From positions 1-40,745 of the forward strand of contig CALEJW010000105.1 of NCBI GenBank assembly GCA_937898635.1: a DNA stretch of 40,745 nucleotides, written 5' to 3'. The translations under genes and the position numbers were made by a program. The notes beneath the pieces were generated by a model. It worked only from the letters and a program-made list of their open reading frames with translations. It made no database searches and had not been told where the DNA came from. Within the stretch, counting starts at the first letter, position 1. Each line of letters opens with the position of its first letter. Origin of the DNA: an uncultured Pseudomonadota bacterium. Its GTDB lineage: Bacteria; Pseudomonadota; Gammaproteobacteria; Burkholderiales; Usitatibacteraceae. Below are positions 34,672 to 40,745 of the stretch, piece after piece.

Positions 34672-35636
34672 GCGGCGGGATGGAAGCAGCGAAGGTGGCG
34701 CCCCGGCGCGGGCATCGTGAGTTCCGGGCTCTGCGCGCACCGGGAGGTGGCGTACGCGCAGCGCTCGCGAAAGGGACAGCCCGGCCCCAGCGACAGGAGC
34801 GACGGGGTCATGCCCGGGATCTGGCGCAGGGGCTGGCCGCGCACGTTCCGGCTCGGCACGGAGTCGATCAGCCCGCGGCTGTAGGGATGCATCGGCCGGT
34901 CGAGGATGTCGGAGACGGGGCCCGATTCGACGAAGCGGCCCGCGTACATCACGCAGACCTCGTCGGCCAGGCCCGCGACGACCGACAGGTCGTGGGTGAT
35001 CCAGATGAGCGCGGTTCCGCTCTCGCGGCAGACCTTCTGCATCTCGAAGAGGATCTGGCCCTGGATGGTCACGTCGAGCGCGGTGGTCGGCTCGTCGGCG
35101 ATGATGAGATCGGGGCCGTTCACCAGCGCGATCGCGATGGCCACGCGCTGGCGCATGCCGCCGGAGAACTGGTGCGGGTAGGCGCGCAGGCGCTCGTCGG
35201 GCGAGGCGATGCCCACGCGCACCAGGGCCTCGCGGGCGCGGGCGAGCGCGCTCTCCCGGGAAACGTCCGCGTGCGCGAGGACCGCCTCGACGATCTGCGT
35301 GTCGATGCGCAGGACCGGGTTCAGCGTCATCATCGGATCCTGGAAGATCATCGCGATGCGGTTGCCGCGGATGTGCCGCCAGGCCGCCGGGTCGAGGCGC
35401 GTGAGGTCGGTGCCGTCGAAGACGATGCTGCCGGCCACGATCCGGCCGGGCGGGTCGATGAGGCCGAGCACCGAGTAGCCGGTCATGGACTTGCCCGATC
35501 CCGACTCGCCGACGAGCCCGAGGATCTCCCCGCGGCCCACGCCGAAGCTCACGTCGTCGACCGCCTTCACGACGCCCGCCTTCGTGAAGAAGTGCATCCG
35601 CAGGCCCTCGACCTGCAGCAGGGGCGCCCCCTTCAC
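34668..35636 (-). CDS. Dpp/Opp-type ABC transporter ATPase (DppD-like)
   Basis: 322 residues from a GTG at 35636, which overlaps the permease stop (GTGA) and is preceded by GAGG. The frame is open to 36023, but the added part would overlap the permease. Walker A GESGSGKSM, signature FSGGMRQRVAIAIAL and Walker B LIIADEPTTALDVT are all canonical. The C-terminal cysteine cluster (GCPFRERCAYATSRC) is typical of the DppD/OppD group. Confidence 0.94.
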   Translation of the reverse strand: MKGAPLLQVEGLRMHFFTKAGVVKAVDDVSFGVGRGEILGLVGESGSGKSMTGYSVLGLIDPPGRIVAGSIVFDGTDLTRLDPAAWRHIRGNRIAMIFQDPMMTLNPVLRIDTQIVEAVLAHADVSRESALARAREALVRVGIASPDERLRAYPHQFSGGMRQRVAIAIALVNGPDLIIADEPTTALDVTIQGQILFEMQKVCRESGTALIWITHDLSVVAGLADEVCVMYAGRFVESGPVSDILDRPMHPYSRGLIDSVPSRNVRGQPLRQIPGMTPSLLSLGPGCPFRERCAYATSRCAQSPELTMPAPGRHLRCFHPAA

Positions 35637-36568
35637 TTGCGAAGCCTCGGGTTCAGGATGTCGCGCAGCTGGTCGGCCACGAGGTTGATCGCCATGATCG
35701 TGAGCAGCAGCGCGACGCCGGGATAGAAGCTGATCCAGTACTTGCCCGAGAGCAGGTACTGGAAGCCGTTCGAGATGAGCAGTCCCAGCGAGGGCTCGGT
35801 GATCGGCAGTCCCAGTCCCAGGAAGGAGAGCGTGGCCTCCAGCGCGATCGCGTGCGCGACCTGCACCGTCGCCACGACGATGAGGGGCGGCAGGCAATTG
35901 GGCAGCAGGTGGCGGAACACGATGCGCGCCTGGCCCAGGGCCAGGACGCGGGCGGCCTCGATGTACTCCTTCTGCCTCTCCACGAGCGCGGAGGCGCGGA
36001 CCGTTCGCGCGTAGTAGGCCCACTGGACGGTGATCAGCGCGATCACGATCTTGTCCACGCCCTGGCCCAGCACCGCGAGGAGGATCAGCGCGATCAGGAT
36101 CGACGGGAAGGAAAGCTGGATGTCCACGATGCGCATGACGAGCGTGTCGACCCAGCCGCCGAAATAGGCGGCCACGAGCCCGAAGGCGAGCCCGATCGCG
36201 AGGGCGAACACCGTGCTCGCGATGCCCACGCCAAGCGAGATGCGCAGGCCGTAGAAGATGCCGGAGAGCATGTCGCGGCCCTGGTCGTCGGTGCCGAGCC
36301 AGTAGGTGTCGCCCGAGGCCGACTTCTCGCCGGGGGCGAGCTTGGAGTCCATGATGTCGAGCTGCGCGAGGTCGTAGGGATTCTGCGGCGAGATCACCGG
36401 CGCGAGGATCCCGACGAGGAGGATCGCCACGAGGAGCCCGAGGCCGACGAGGGCGAGCCGGCTTTCCGCGAAGTCGGCGCGGAATCGCGCCCAGGGCCCC
36501 ACGACCGGGGCCGGCGAGAGCGCCGCAGCGGCCGGGTTGCCCGGGACGGGAACGGCGGGCTCGCCCAT
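35633..36568 (-). CDS. Dpp/Opp-type ABC transporter permease (DppC-like)
   Basis: 311 residues. An N-terminal helix (about 38-60) and DTYWLGTDDQGRDMLSGIFY, a loop typical of DppC-type permeases, precede about five further helices. The ATPase-coupling EAA-like loop reads EYIEAARVLALGQARIVFRH. It is two bases after the DppB-like gene and overlaps the ATPase start, so all genes are coupled. Confidence 0.94.
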   Translation of the reverse strand: MGEPAVPVPGNPAAAALSPAPVVGPWARFRADFAESRLALVGLGLLVAILLVGILAPVISPQNPYDLAQLDIMDSKLAPGEKSASGDTYWLGTDDQGRDMLSGIFYGLRISLGVGIASTVFALAIGLAFGLVAAYFGGWVDTLVMRIVDIQLSFPSILIALILLAVLGQGVDKIVIALITVQWAYYARTVRASALVERQKEYIEAARVLALGQARIVFRHLLPNCLPPLIVVATVQVAHAIALEATLSFLGLGLPITEPSLGLLISNGFQYLLSGKYWISFYPGVALLLTIMAINLVADQLRDILNPRLRK

Positions 36569-36570
36569 CG

Positions 36571-37554
36571 TCAGTGCGCCGCCGCCGCGCCGCCCAGCCG
36601 GACGCGCGGGTCGAGCAGCGAGTAGAGGATGTCCACCACGAAGTTGATGACGATGAAGAGCGTCACGATCACCAGCAGGTACGCGACGATCACCGGGCGG
36701 TCGAGCTGGTTGATGGAGTCGATGAGGAGCTTGCCGGTGCCGGGCCAGGCGAAGATCGACTCCGTCACGATCGCGAACGCGATCACCGAGCCCAGCTCCA
36801 GGCCGATCACCGTCACGATCGGGATGAGGATGTTCTTCAGCACGTGCACCCCGATCACGCGCCCTTGCGTCAGCCCCTTGGCGCGGGCGAACTTCACGTA
36901 GTCCTGGAGCACGGCCTCGCGCGTGCCGGCGCGGGTGAGGCGGATGAGCAGCGATAGCTTGAAGAGCGCGAGGTTCACCGCCGGCATCGCGATGTGCGCG
37001 AGCCCGTCGGCCGTGAGGAAGCTCACCGGGATGCCGGCCACCATCGCGGTCTCGCCGCGGCCGTTCGACGGCAGCCAGCCGAGGTTCACGGAAAACACCA
37101 TGATGAGGACGAGGCCCACCCAGAACGTCGGCAGGCTGAAGCCGAGGATCGAGCCGGCCATGATGCCCCGGCCGAGGAGCGAGTCGGGCTTGAGGCCGGC
37201 CACGAGGCCGAGCGGGATGCCCAGGAGGATCGCCATCACCATCGCGACGAAGGCGAGCTCGATCGTCGCGGGGAGCTTGTCGAGGATGAGCGTGAGCGCG
37301 GGCACGTTGTAGACGAACGACTTGCCGAGGTCGCCGCTCGCCGCGCCCTTGAGGAAGACCCAGTACTGCTCGAGGAAGGTCTTGTCCAGCCCCAACGCCG
37401 CCGTGGCGCGCAAGCGCTCGACCTCGTCGGCCTGGGGATTGACCAGCAGCTCGACCGGGTCGCCGATGGCGTAGACGCCGATGAACACGAGGAACGACAT
37501 CAGCACGAGCACGAAGACGCTCTGCCCGAAACGGCGGATGGTGTAGGCGAGCAT
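36571..37554 (-). CDS. Dpp/Opp-type ABC transporter permease (DppB-like)
   Basis: 327 residues, beginning MLAYTIRRFGQSVFVLVLMS, a typical DppB N-terminal helix, with about six membrane helices. FSLPTFWVGLVLIMVFSV and the EAA-like loop QDYVKFARAKGLTQGRV are recognised. It follows the binding-protein gene by 75 bases, a gap filled by a strong hairpin (37595-37616). Confidence 0.94.
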   Translation of the reverse strand: MLAYTIRRFGQSVFVLVLMSFLVFIGVYAIGDPVELLVNPQADEVERLRATAALGLDKTFLEQYWVFLKGAASGDLGKSFVYNVPALTLILDKLPATIELAFVAMVMAILLGIPLGLVAGLKPDSLLGRGIMAGSILGFSLPTFWVGLVLIMVFSVNLGWLPSNGRGETAMVAGIPVSFLTADGLAHIAMPAVNLALFKLSLLIRLTRAGTREAVLQDYVKFARAKGLTQGRVIGVHVLKNILIPIVTVIGLELGSVIAFAIVTESIFAWPGTGKLLIDSINQLDRPVIVAYLLVIVTLFIVINFVVDILYSLLDPRVRLGGAAAAH

Positions 37555-37594
37555 GGGGAAGGCGACGGGCTGCCCGGTCGGCCCGCGAAGAACG

Positions 37595-37616
37595 GGGCCC
37601 CGCCGGCGCGGGGCCC
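37595..37616 (-). terminator. Hairpin between binding-protein and permease genes
   Basis: GGGCCCCGC pairs perfectly with GCGGGGCCC around a CGGC loop, 14 bases past the binding-protein stop. On the minus strand it is followed by GTTCTTCG, too weak a T-run for full termination. Such structures often give partial termination or protect the upstream message, so the binding protein is made in excess over the membrane parts (inference). Confidence 0.5.
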
Positions 37617-37629
37617 GCTCCGGCGCGGC

Positions 37630-39210
37630 TTACTTGCCGGGCTTGAGACCCATCGCGAGCGTGTACTGGTCCGTGCGGGGCGTATAGCGGTGGGACTTGT
37701 CCGTGGCCCAGGTGCTCACTTCGTAGTGGATCGGGATGAGCGCGGTGTCGTTCATCGCGATCTCGGCGGCCTTCTGGATGAGCCCCTCGCGCTTCTTGTC
37801 GTCGATCGTGGCCATGGCCTGCCCGATCAGCGAGTCGAGTTCCGGGTTGGAGTAGCGCGCGCGGTTGGTCACGCCCATGCCCTTGGAGGGGTCGTAGGTC
37901 GCCAGGAGCGAGCGCAGGCTCGAACCCTGCTCGCCCGACTCCGTGCCCCAGCCGAGCAGCATGTAGCCGAACTCGCCCTTGGTCGCGCGGCTGAAGTAGA
38001 CGCTCGCGGGCATGGTCTCGACCTTCGTGTCGATGCCGATCCGGCTGTAGTACTGCGCGATCGCCTGGGCGATCTTGTCGTCGTTGATGTAGCGGTTGTT
38101 CGTGCCGTGGATGGTCATCGCGAAGCCCGACGGGTAGCCGGCCTGGGCGAGGAGCTTCTTGGCGCCTTCGGGATCGAACTTCGCGGGCGGGAGCTTCTTG
38201 CTGGTGCCGAAGAAGAAGTCCGGCAGCAGCTGGCCCGCGGGAACCGAACGCTTCTCCATCACCCGTTCGGCGATCGCCTGGCGGTTGATCGCGATCGACA
38301 GGGCCTTGCGCACCCGCGCGTCCTTCAGCGGGTTCTTCGCGAGCGGCTTGCCGTCCTTGCCCGTGATGTGCGGCACCTTGTCCTCGGCGCGCTGGTTCAG
38401 GTGAACGTAGATCACCCGGTTGGAGACCTTGTCCACGAGCGCGTACTTCTTGTCCGCGGAGAGCTTGGCGATGTCGGCCGTCGGGACCGTCTCGATCATC
38501 TGCACGTCGCCCGACAGGAGTGCCGCGACCCGCGCGGCCGCGTTCGTGAGGATCTTGAAAGTGACCTTGTCCCAGGGCTCCTCGCCGCCCCAGTAGCCGT
38601 AGTTGGCCTTGAGCACGACGCGCTGGTTGGGGACGTACTCGGCGAACTTGTAGGGGCCGGTGCCTATGGCGGCCTTGCCGGAGTTGTAGTCCTCGGTGGC
38701 GGCTTTCTCGCCGTGGAGCCGGGAGATGATCATCACCGAGGCGAGGTCGCTCGGCAGCAGCACGTGGGGCGCCGCGGTCTTGAAGACGAGGGTGTGCGGG
38801 TCGACCACCTTCACGTCGACGATCGGCTTGGTGAAGGTCGCGAAGGAAGACGGGCTGTTGGGGACGTTGGGCACGCGCTTGAGCGTGAACGTCACGTCCT
38901 CGGCGGTGAACGGCGACCCGTCGTGGAAGCGCACGCCCTTGCGCAGCTTGAACTCCCAGGTGAGGTCGTCGATGGCCTTCCAGGACGTCGCCAGCCCGGG
39001 CACCAGCTTCTGGTTCGCGTCGCGCTTGATGAGGGGCTCGAACACGTGCAGCATCATCGAGTTGTTCGGCGAGAGGTTGTGGTAGTGCGGATCCATCGAG
39101 GTGATGGCGGCCTGCAGGCCGATCGACACTTCGCGCTCCTTGGCGGAGGCGAGGGCGGGAAGGCCCAGGACGGCGAGCGCGGCGAGCGCGATTCGCAGGG
39201 TTCGCAGCAT
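37630..39210 (-). CDS. ABC transporter substrate-binding protein (family 5, DppA/OppA-like)
   Basis: 526 residues from the ATG at 39210, preceded by AGAGGAG. Signal peptide MLRTLRIALAALAVLGLPAL, likely cut after ASA23; no lipobox cysteine, so periplasmic and soluble. Conserved motifs: LVPGLATSWKAIDDLTWEFK, KGVRFHDGSPFTAEDV, GTGPYKF and VRKALSIAINRQAI. The family binds peptides, nickel-chelates or other small ligands; the neighbouring deacylases suggest N-acyl amino acids or peptides (inference). First gene of the operon; divergent from the TPR-like gene across a 117-base gap with no clear promoter. Confidence 0.94.
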   Translation of the reverse strand: MLRTLRIALAALAVLGLPALASAKEREVSIGLQAAITSMDPHYHNLSPNNSMMLHVFEPLIKRDANQKLVPGLATSWKAIDDLTWEFKLRKGVRFHDGSPFTAEDVTFTLKRVPNVPNSPSSFATFTKPIVDVKVVDPHTLVFKTAAPHVLLPSDLASVMIISRLHGEKAATEDYNSGKAAIGTGPYKFAEYVPNQRVVLKANYGYWGGEEPWDKVTFKILTNAAARVAALLSGDVQMIETVPTADIAKLSADKKYALVDKVSNRVIYVHLNQRAEDKVPHITGKDGKPLAKNPLKDARVRKALSIAINRQAIAERVMEKRSVPAGQLLPDFFFGTSKKLPPAKFDPEGAKKLLAQAGYPSGFAMTIHGTNNRYINDDKIAQAIAQYYSRIGIDTKVETMPASVYFSRATKGEFGYMLLGWGTESGEQGSSLRSLLATYDPSKGMGVTNRARYSNPELDSLIGQAMATIDDKKREGLIQKAAEIAMNDTALIPIHYEVSTWATDKSHRYTPRTDQYTLAMGLKPGK

Positions 39211-39327
39211 GGCAGAGCTCCTCTGGTGTTCGGCGGGGACGAGGGATTCTTCGACGGGGAATGCGCCGGCAGTGATGATACCGTCATTCGCGGGCGCGGG
39301 GCGGGCAGGTCCGAAGGAGGGGCAGGC

Positions 39328-39651
39328 ATGTCGATGATCGAGCGGTTCGAGGCGCTGCTCGCATCCGGCAAGGACGGCGCGCTCCTTCGCTTCGGCCTCG
39401 GATCCGAGTACCTGAAGGCGGGCGACTCGCCCCGCGCCGTGACGCACCTGCGGGCGGCGCTCGCGCTCGACCCCGGCTACTCCGCCGCCTGGAAGCTCCT
39501 CGGCAAGGCTCTCGAGGCCGCGGATCGCGAGGCGGCCGGCCAAGCCTACCGGCAGGGGATCGCCGCGGCCGAGTCCCGGGGAGACAAGCAGGCCGCACGC
39601 GAGATGCAGGTGTTCCTGAAGCGCCTCGAACGGGCCTCCGGACCCGCCTAG
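39328..39651 (+). CDS. Short TPR-like protein
   Basis: 107 residues, MSMIERFEALLASGKDGALL. Helical, with a TPR-like pair: LRFGLGSEYLKAGDSPRAVT followed by HLRAALALDPGYSAAWKLLG, then a second amphipathic helical region. Probably a small scaffold protein; partner unknown. An excellent AAGGAGG lies seven bases before the ATG at 39328, though the frame is open far upstream. Its TAG stop lies within the CTAG duplicated by the IS481 insertion. Confidence 0.85.
   Translation: MSMIERFEALLASGKDGALLRFGLGSEYLKAGDSPRAVTHLRAALALDPGYSAAWKLLGKALEAADREAAGQAYRQGIAAAESRGDKQAAREMQVFLKRLERASGPA
39648..39651. repeat. Target-site duplication, left copy (CTAG)
   Basis: CTAG here is repeated at 40692-40695, on the other side of the element. 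It contains the TAG stop of the TPR-like gene. Confidence 0.8.
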
Positions 39652-39652
39652 G

Positions 39653-39677
39653 TGTGATTTCTACGACCGTTGTTCAC
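39653..39677 (+). repeat. Terminal inverted repeat of IS481 element, left
   Basis: Imperfect 25-base inverted repeat matching 40666-40690 at 20 of 25 positions; differences at positions 5, 12 and 15-17. The transposase TAG stop (39661-39663) lies inside it. Confidence 0.9.
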
Positions 39678-40602
39678 AGAGCGACGGTCGCCGGCTGAAT
39701 GGTGAAAGGTAGTTAAGGCTGGCATGGGGTCTGTCCTCATTGTAGAACCGCAGCCAGCGGACGAGGTCTTGCTCCCGGTCGGCGCTGGTTCGGTAGGTTC
39801 TGGCATAGGCCCATTCGCGAAGCATCGACTGGATGAAGCGTTCGGCCTTGCCGTTGGTTCGGGGCGTGTAGGGCCGGGTTCGATGGTGACGAAGATGAGC
39901 TCGAACGCAGGCTTCCCTGAAGCGGTGAGAGCGATAGCCGGTGCCGTTGTCGGTGAGCAAAGCCTTGATCGTGATTCCCTGGGCGGCAAACCAGGCGCAC
40001 GCGCGGCGCATGAACCGCGCGCAGGTGCGCCCCGTCTCGTCGGGCAGTACCTCGGCGTAGGCGATGCGGGAGAAGTCGTCGATGGCGACGTGGACGAACT
40101 CCCAGCCGGCCTGCTTGGTGCGACAGGCGGTGCGGATGCCGGTAACCCGATGGCCGGGTTTGCGGAAACGGCCGAGCCTCTTGATGTCGAGGTGCAGCAG
40201 CTCGCCGGCGTGGCGGCGCTCGTAGCGGCAGGGCTCAACGGGCGGCTCGAGGCTGGCCTGGGCACCCAATCCCCGGCGAGCAAGGACAGCACTGACCGTG
40301 GAGCGCGCCAATCCGAGCAGCAGTCCAATCTGCCGCGCCGGCTGGCGAAAACCACGAAGGTAGACCACCAGATCCGCCCACTCCTTGGGCATGGCGTGGG
40401 GATGGCGCAGCGCCTGACATCCCCGGTCCCGCAGTCCGGGATGGCCCTCTTCTGCAAACCGTCGCAGCCACTTATAGGCCGTTCGGCGACTGACTCCCGC
40501 GGCCGCAGCGGCCTCCTGGGCTGTCCAGCGGTCCGAAAGCACCCGGCGGACAAGCAAGTCTCGACTGGCAGGCGTGGTCCGGGCATTCTCATGGATGTTC
40601 AT
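39661..40602 (-). CDS. IS481-family transposase
   Basis: 313 residues, intact. N-terminal helix-turn-helix (WTAQEAAAAAGVSRRTAYKW, about 26-45), then a second DNA-binding segment and an RNase H-like rve domain. The DDE triad is Asp139 (LLHLDIKRL), Asp218 (LLTDNGTGY) and Glu254 (NGKAERFIQ), with 35 residues between the last two, the classic DD(35)E spacing. Length suits the IS481 family. No frameshift, so it may still be active. Confidence 0.95.
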   Translation of the reverse strand: MNIHENARTTPASRDLLVRRVLSDRWTAQEAAAAAGVSRRTAYKWLRRFAEEGHPGLRDRGCQALRHPHAMPKEWADLVVYLRGFRQPARQIGLLLGLARSTVSAVLARRGLGAQASLEPPVEPCRYERRHAGELLHLDIKRLGRFRKPGHRVTGIRTACRTKQAGWEFVHVAIDDFSRIAYAEVLPDETGRTCARFMRRACAWFAAQGITIKALLTDNGTGYRSHRFREACVRAHLRHHRTRPYTPRTNGKAERFIQSMLREWAYARTYRTSADREQDLVRWLRFYNEDRPHASLNYLSPFSRRPSLCEQRS

Positions 40603-40665
40603 CCGGGCTTCTCCCTTCAGGTAGTTGTTCGGCTCGCACCAAACAGCTTCCCGGGTTTAGCTCGG

Positions 40666-40690
40666 GTGAACAATCCTCATAGAAACCACA
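40666..40690 (-). repeat. Terminal inverted repeat of IS481 element, right
   Basis: Partner of the left repeat, 20 of 25 positions identical when reversed. The transposase start lies 63 bases inward from it; that space (40603-40665) should hold the transposase promoter, not clearly seen. Confidence 0.9.
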
Positions 40691-40691
40691 C

Positions 40692-40695
40692 CTAG
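40692..40695. repeat. Target-site duplication, right copy (CTAG)
   Basis: Second CTAG copy. On the minus strand its TAG is the stop of the gene entering from the right edge. Confidence 0.8.
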
Positions 40696-40745
40696 CGGTC
40701 GATCTCCAGCGTCCGCGCCACCAGCACGCCCTGGGAGACCGGGCC
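40692..40745 (-). CDS. C-terminal end of an unidentified gene (edge fragment)
   Basis: Minus-strand frame open from the right edge, with 17 codons (GPVSQGVLVARTLEIDR) and a TAG stop at 40692-40694. The window edge cuts it, so it could be a chance frame, but the stop falling exactly in the duplicated CTAG and facing the TPR-like gene supports a real convergent gene. Family not recognised. Confidence 0.5.
   Translation of the reverse strand, partial: GPVSQGVLVARTLEIDR

Larger units (their letters stand above)
39653..40690. mobile_element. IS481-family insertion sequence, apparently complete
   Basis: About 1,038 bases. The ends begin TGTGATTTCTA (39653) and, read inward from 40690, TGTGGTTTCTA; the 25-base terminal repeats agree at 20 positions, both reaching TTGTTCAC. 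The ends have the 5'-TGT...ACA-3' form of the family. The flanks read CCTAGG on the left (39647-39652) and CCTAGC on the right (40691-40696), fitting the NCTAGN target known for IS481; five of six bases agree, so the exact edge may shift by a base. It carries one intact transposase gene. Confidence 0.9.

Noticed and set aside
35637..36023. Long N-terminal extension of the DppD-like ATPase
   Set aside because: It would overlap the DppC-like permease by about 390 bases; the GTG at 35636 with GAGG upstream gives the normal N-terminus.
39211..39327. Promoters for the binding-protein and TPR-like genes
   Set aside because: A TATCAT-like box is visible on the minus strand, but no acceptable -35 stands at the right distance on either strand.
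36994..39651. An 885-codon plus-strand open frame
   Set aside because: It is the shadow of the permease and binding-protein genes on the other strand; only its last 107 codons, after a strong ribosome site, look like a real protein.

Overview
The window is a GC-rich bacterial chromosome segment centred on the replication origin. Gene content and order (mnmG-rsmG-parA-parB-atpIBEFHAGD on one side of mnmE-yidC-yidD-rnpA-rpmH/dnaA-dnaN-gyrB, then topA-dprA-lysM/def-fmt-rsmB-DUF4390-ntrY-ntrX) fit a betaproteobacterium. I cannot name the genus from sequence alone.

Layout. (1) 1-10170, minus strand: the F1Fo ATP synthase operon (atpD cut by the left edge), preceded by parB, parA, rsmG and mnmG, tightly packed with one- to four-base overlaps at several junctions. 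(2) 10171-10358: intergenic DNA carrying two parS-like palindromes, the probable ParB loading sites. (3) 10359-14494, minus strand: a small secreted hypothetical protein, mnmE, yidC, yidD, rnpA and rpmH. (4) 14495-16210: the dnaA region, with a DnaA box over the predicted dnaA -35 element and a second perfect DnaA box plus an AT-rich tract between dnaA and dnaN; this is the best oriC candidate. (5) 16211-19782, plus strand: dnaN and gyrB. (6) 19813-24789, minus strand: topA, dprA and a LysM exported protein. (7) 24907-31623, plus strand: def, fmt, rsmB, a DUF4390 protein and an NtrY/NtrX-type two-component system. (8) 31631-39210, minus strand: a Dpp/Opp-type ABC transporter operon (binding protein, two permeases, two ATPases) translationally coupled to an N-formylglutamate amidohydrolase-like enzyme with a very His-rich tail, followed by an aspartoacylase/succinylglutamate desuccinylase-like enzyme. 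(9) 39328-40745: a short TPR-like protein, an intact IS481-family insertion sequence, and the last 17 codons of an unidentified gene entering from the right.

How it works together. The core is the replication/segregation neighbourhood: initiator, clamp, gyrase, ParABS, tRNA modification, membrane insertase and ATP synthase. Transcription diverges at dnaA, as expected at an origin. The accessory part on the right looks like an uptake-and-deacylation module for N-acylated amino acids or peptides. The features that stand out are the NtrX-like regulator, whose AAA+ domain has lost every catalytic motif I could check; the His-rich extension on the amidohydrolase; and the IS481 copy inserted in a CTAG where two convergent genes shared overlapping stop codons, the duplicated target restoring both stops. 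No tRNA, rRNA or CRISPR array was recognised, and no gene-free stretch exceeds 300 bases.
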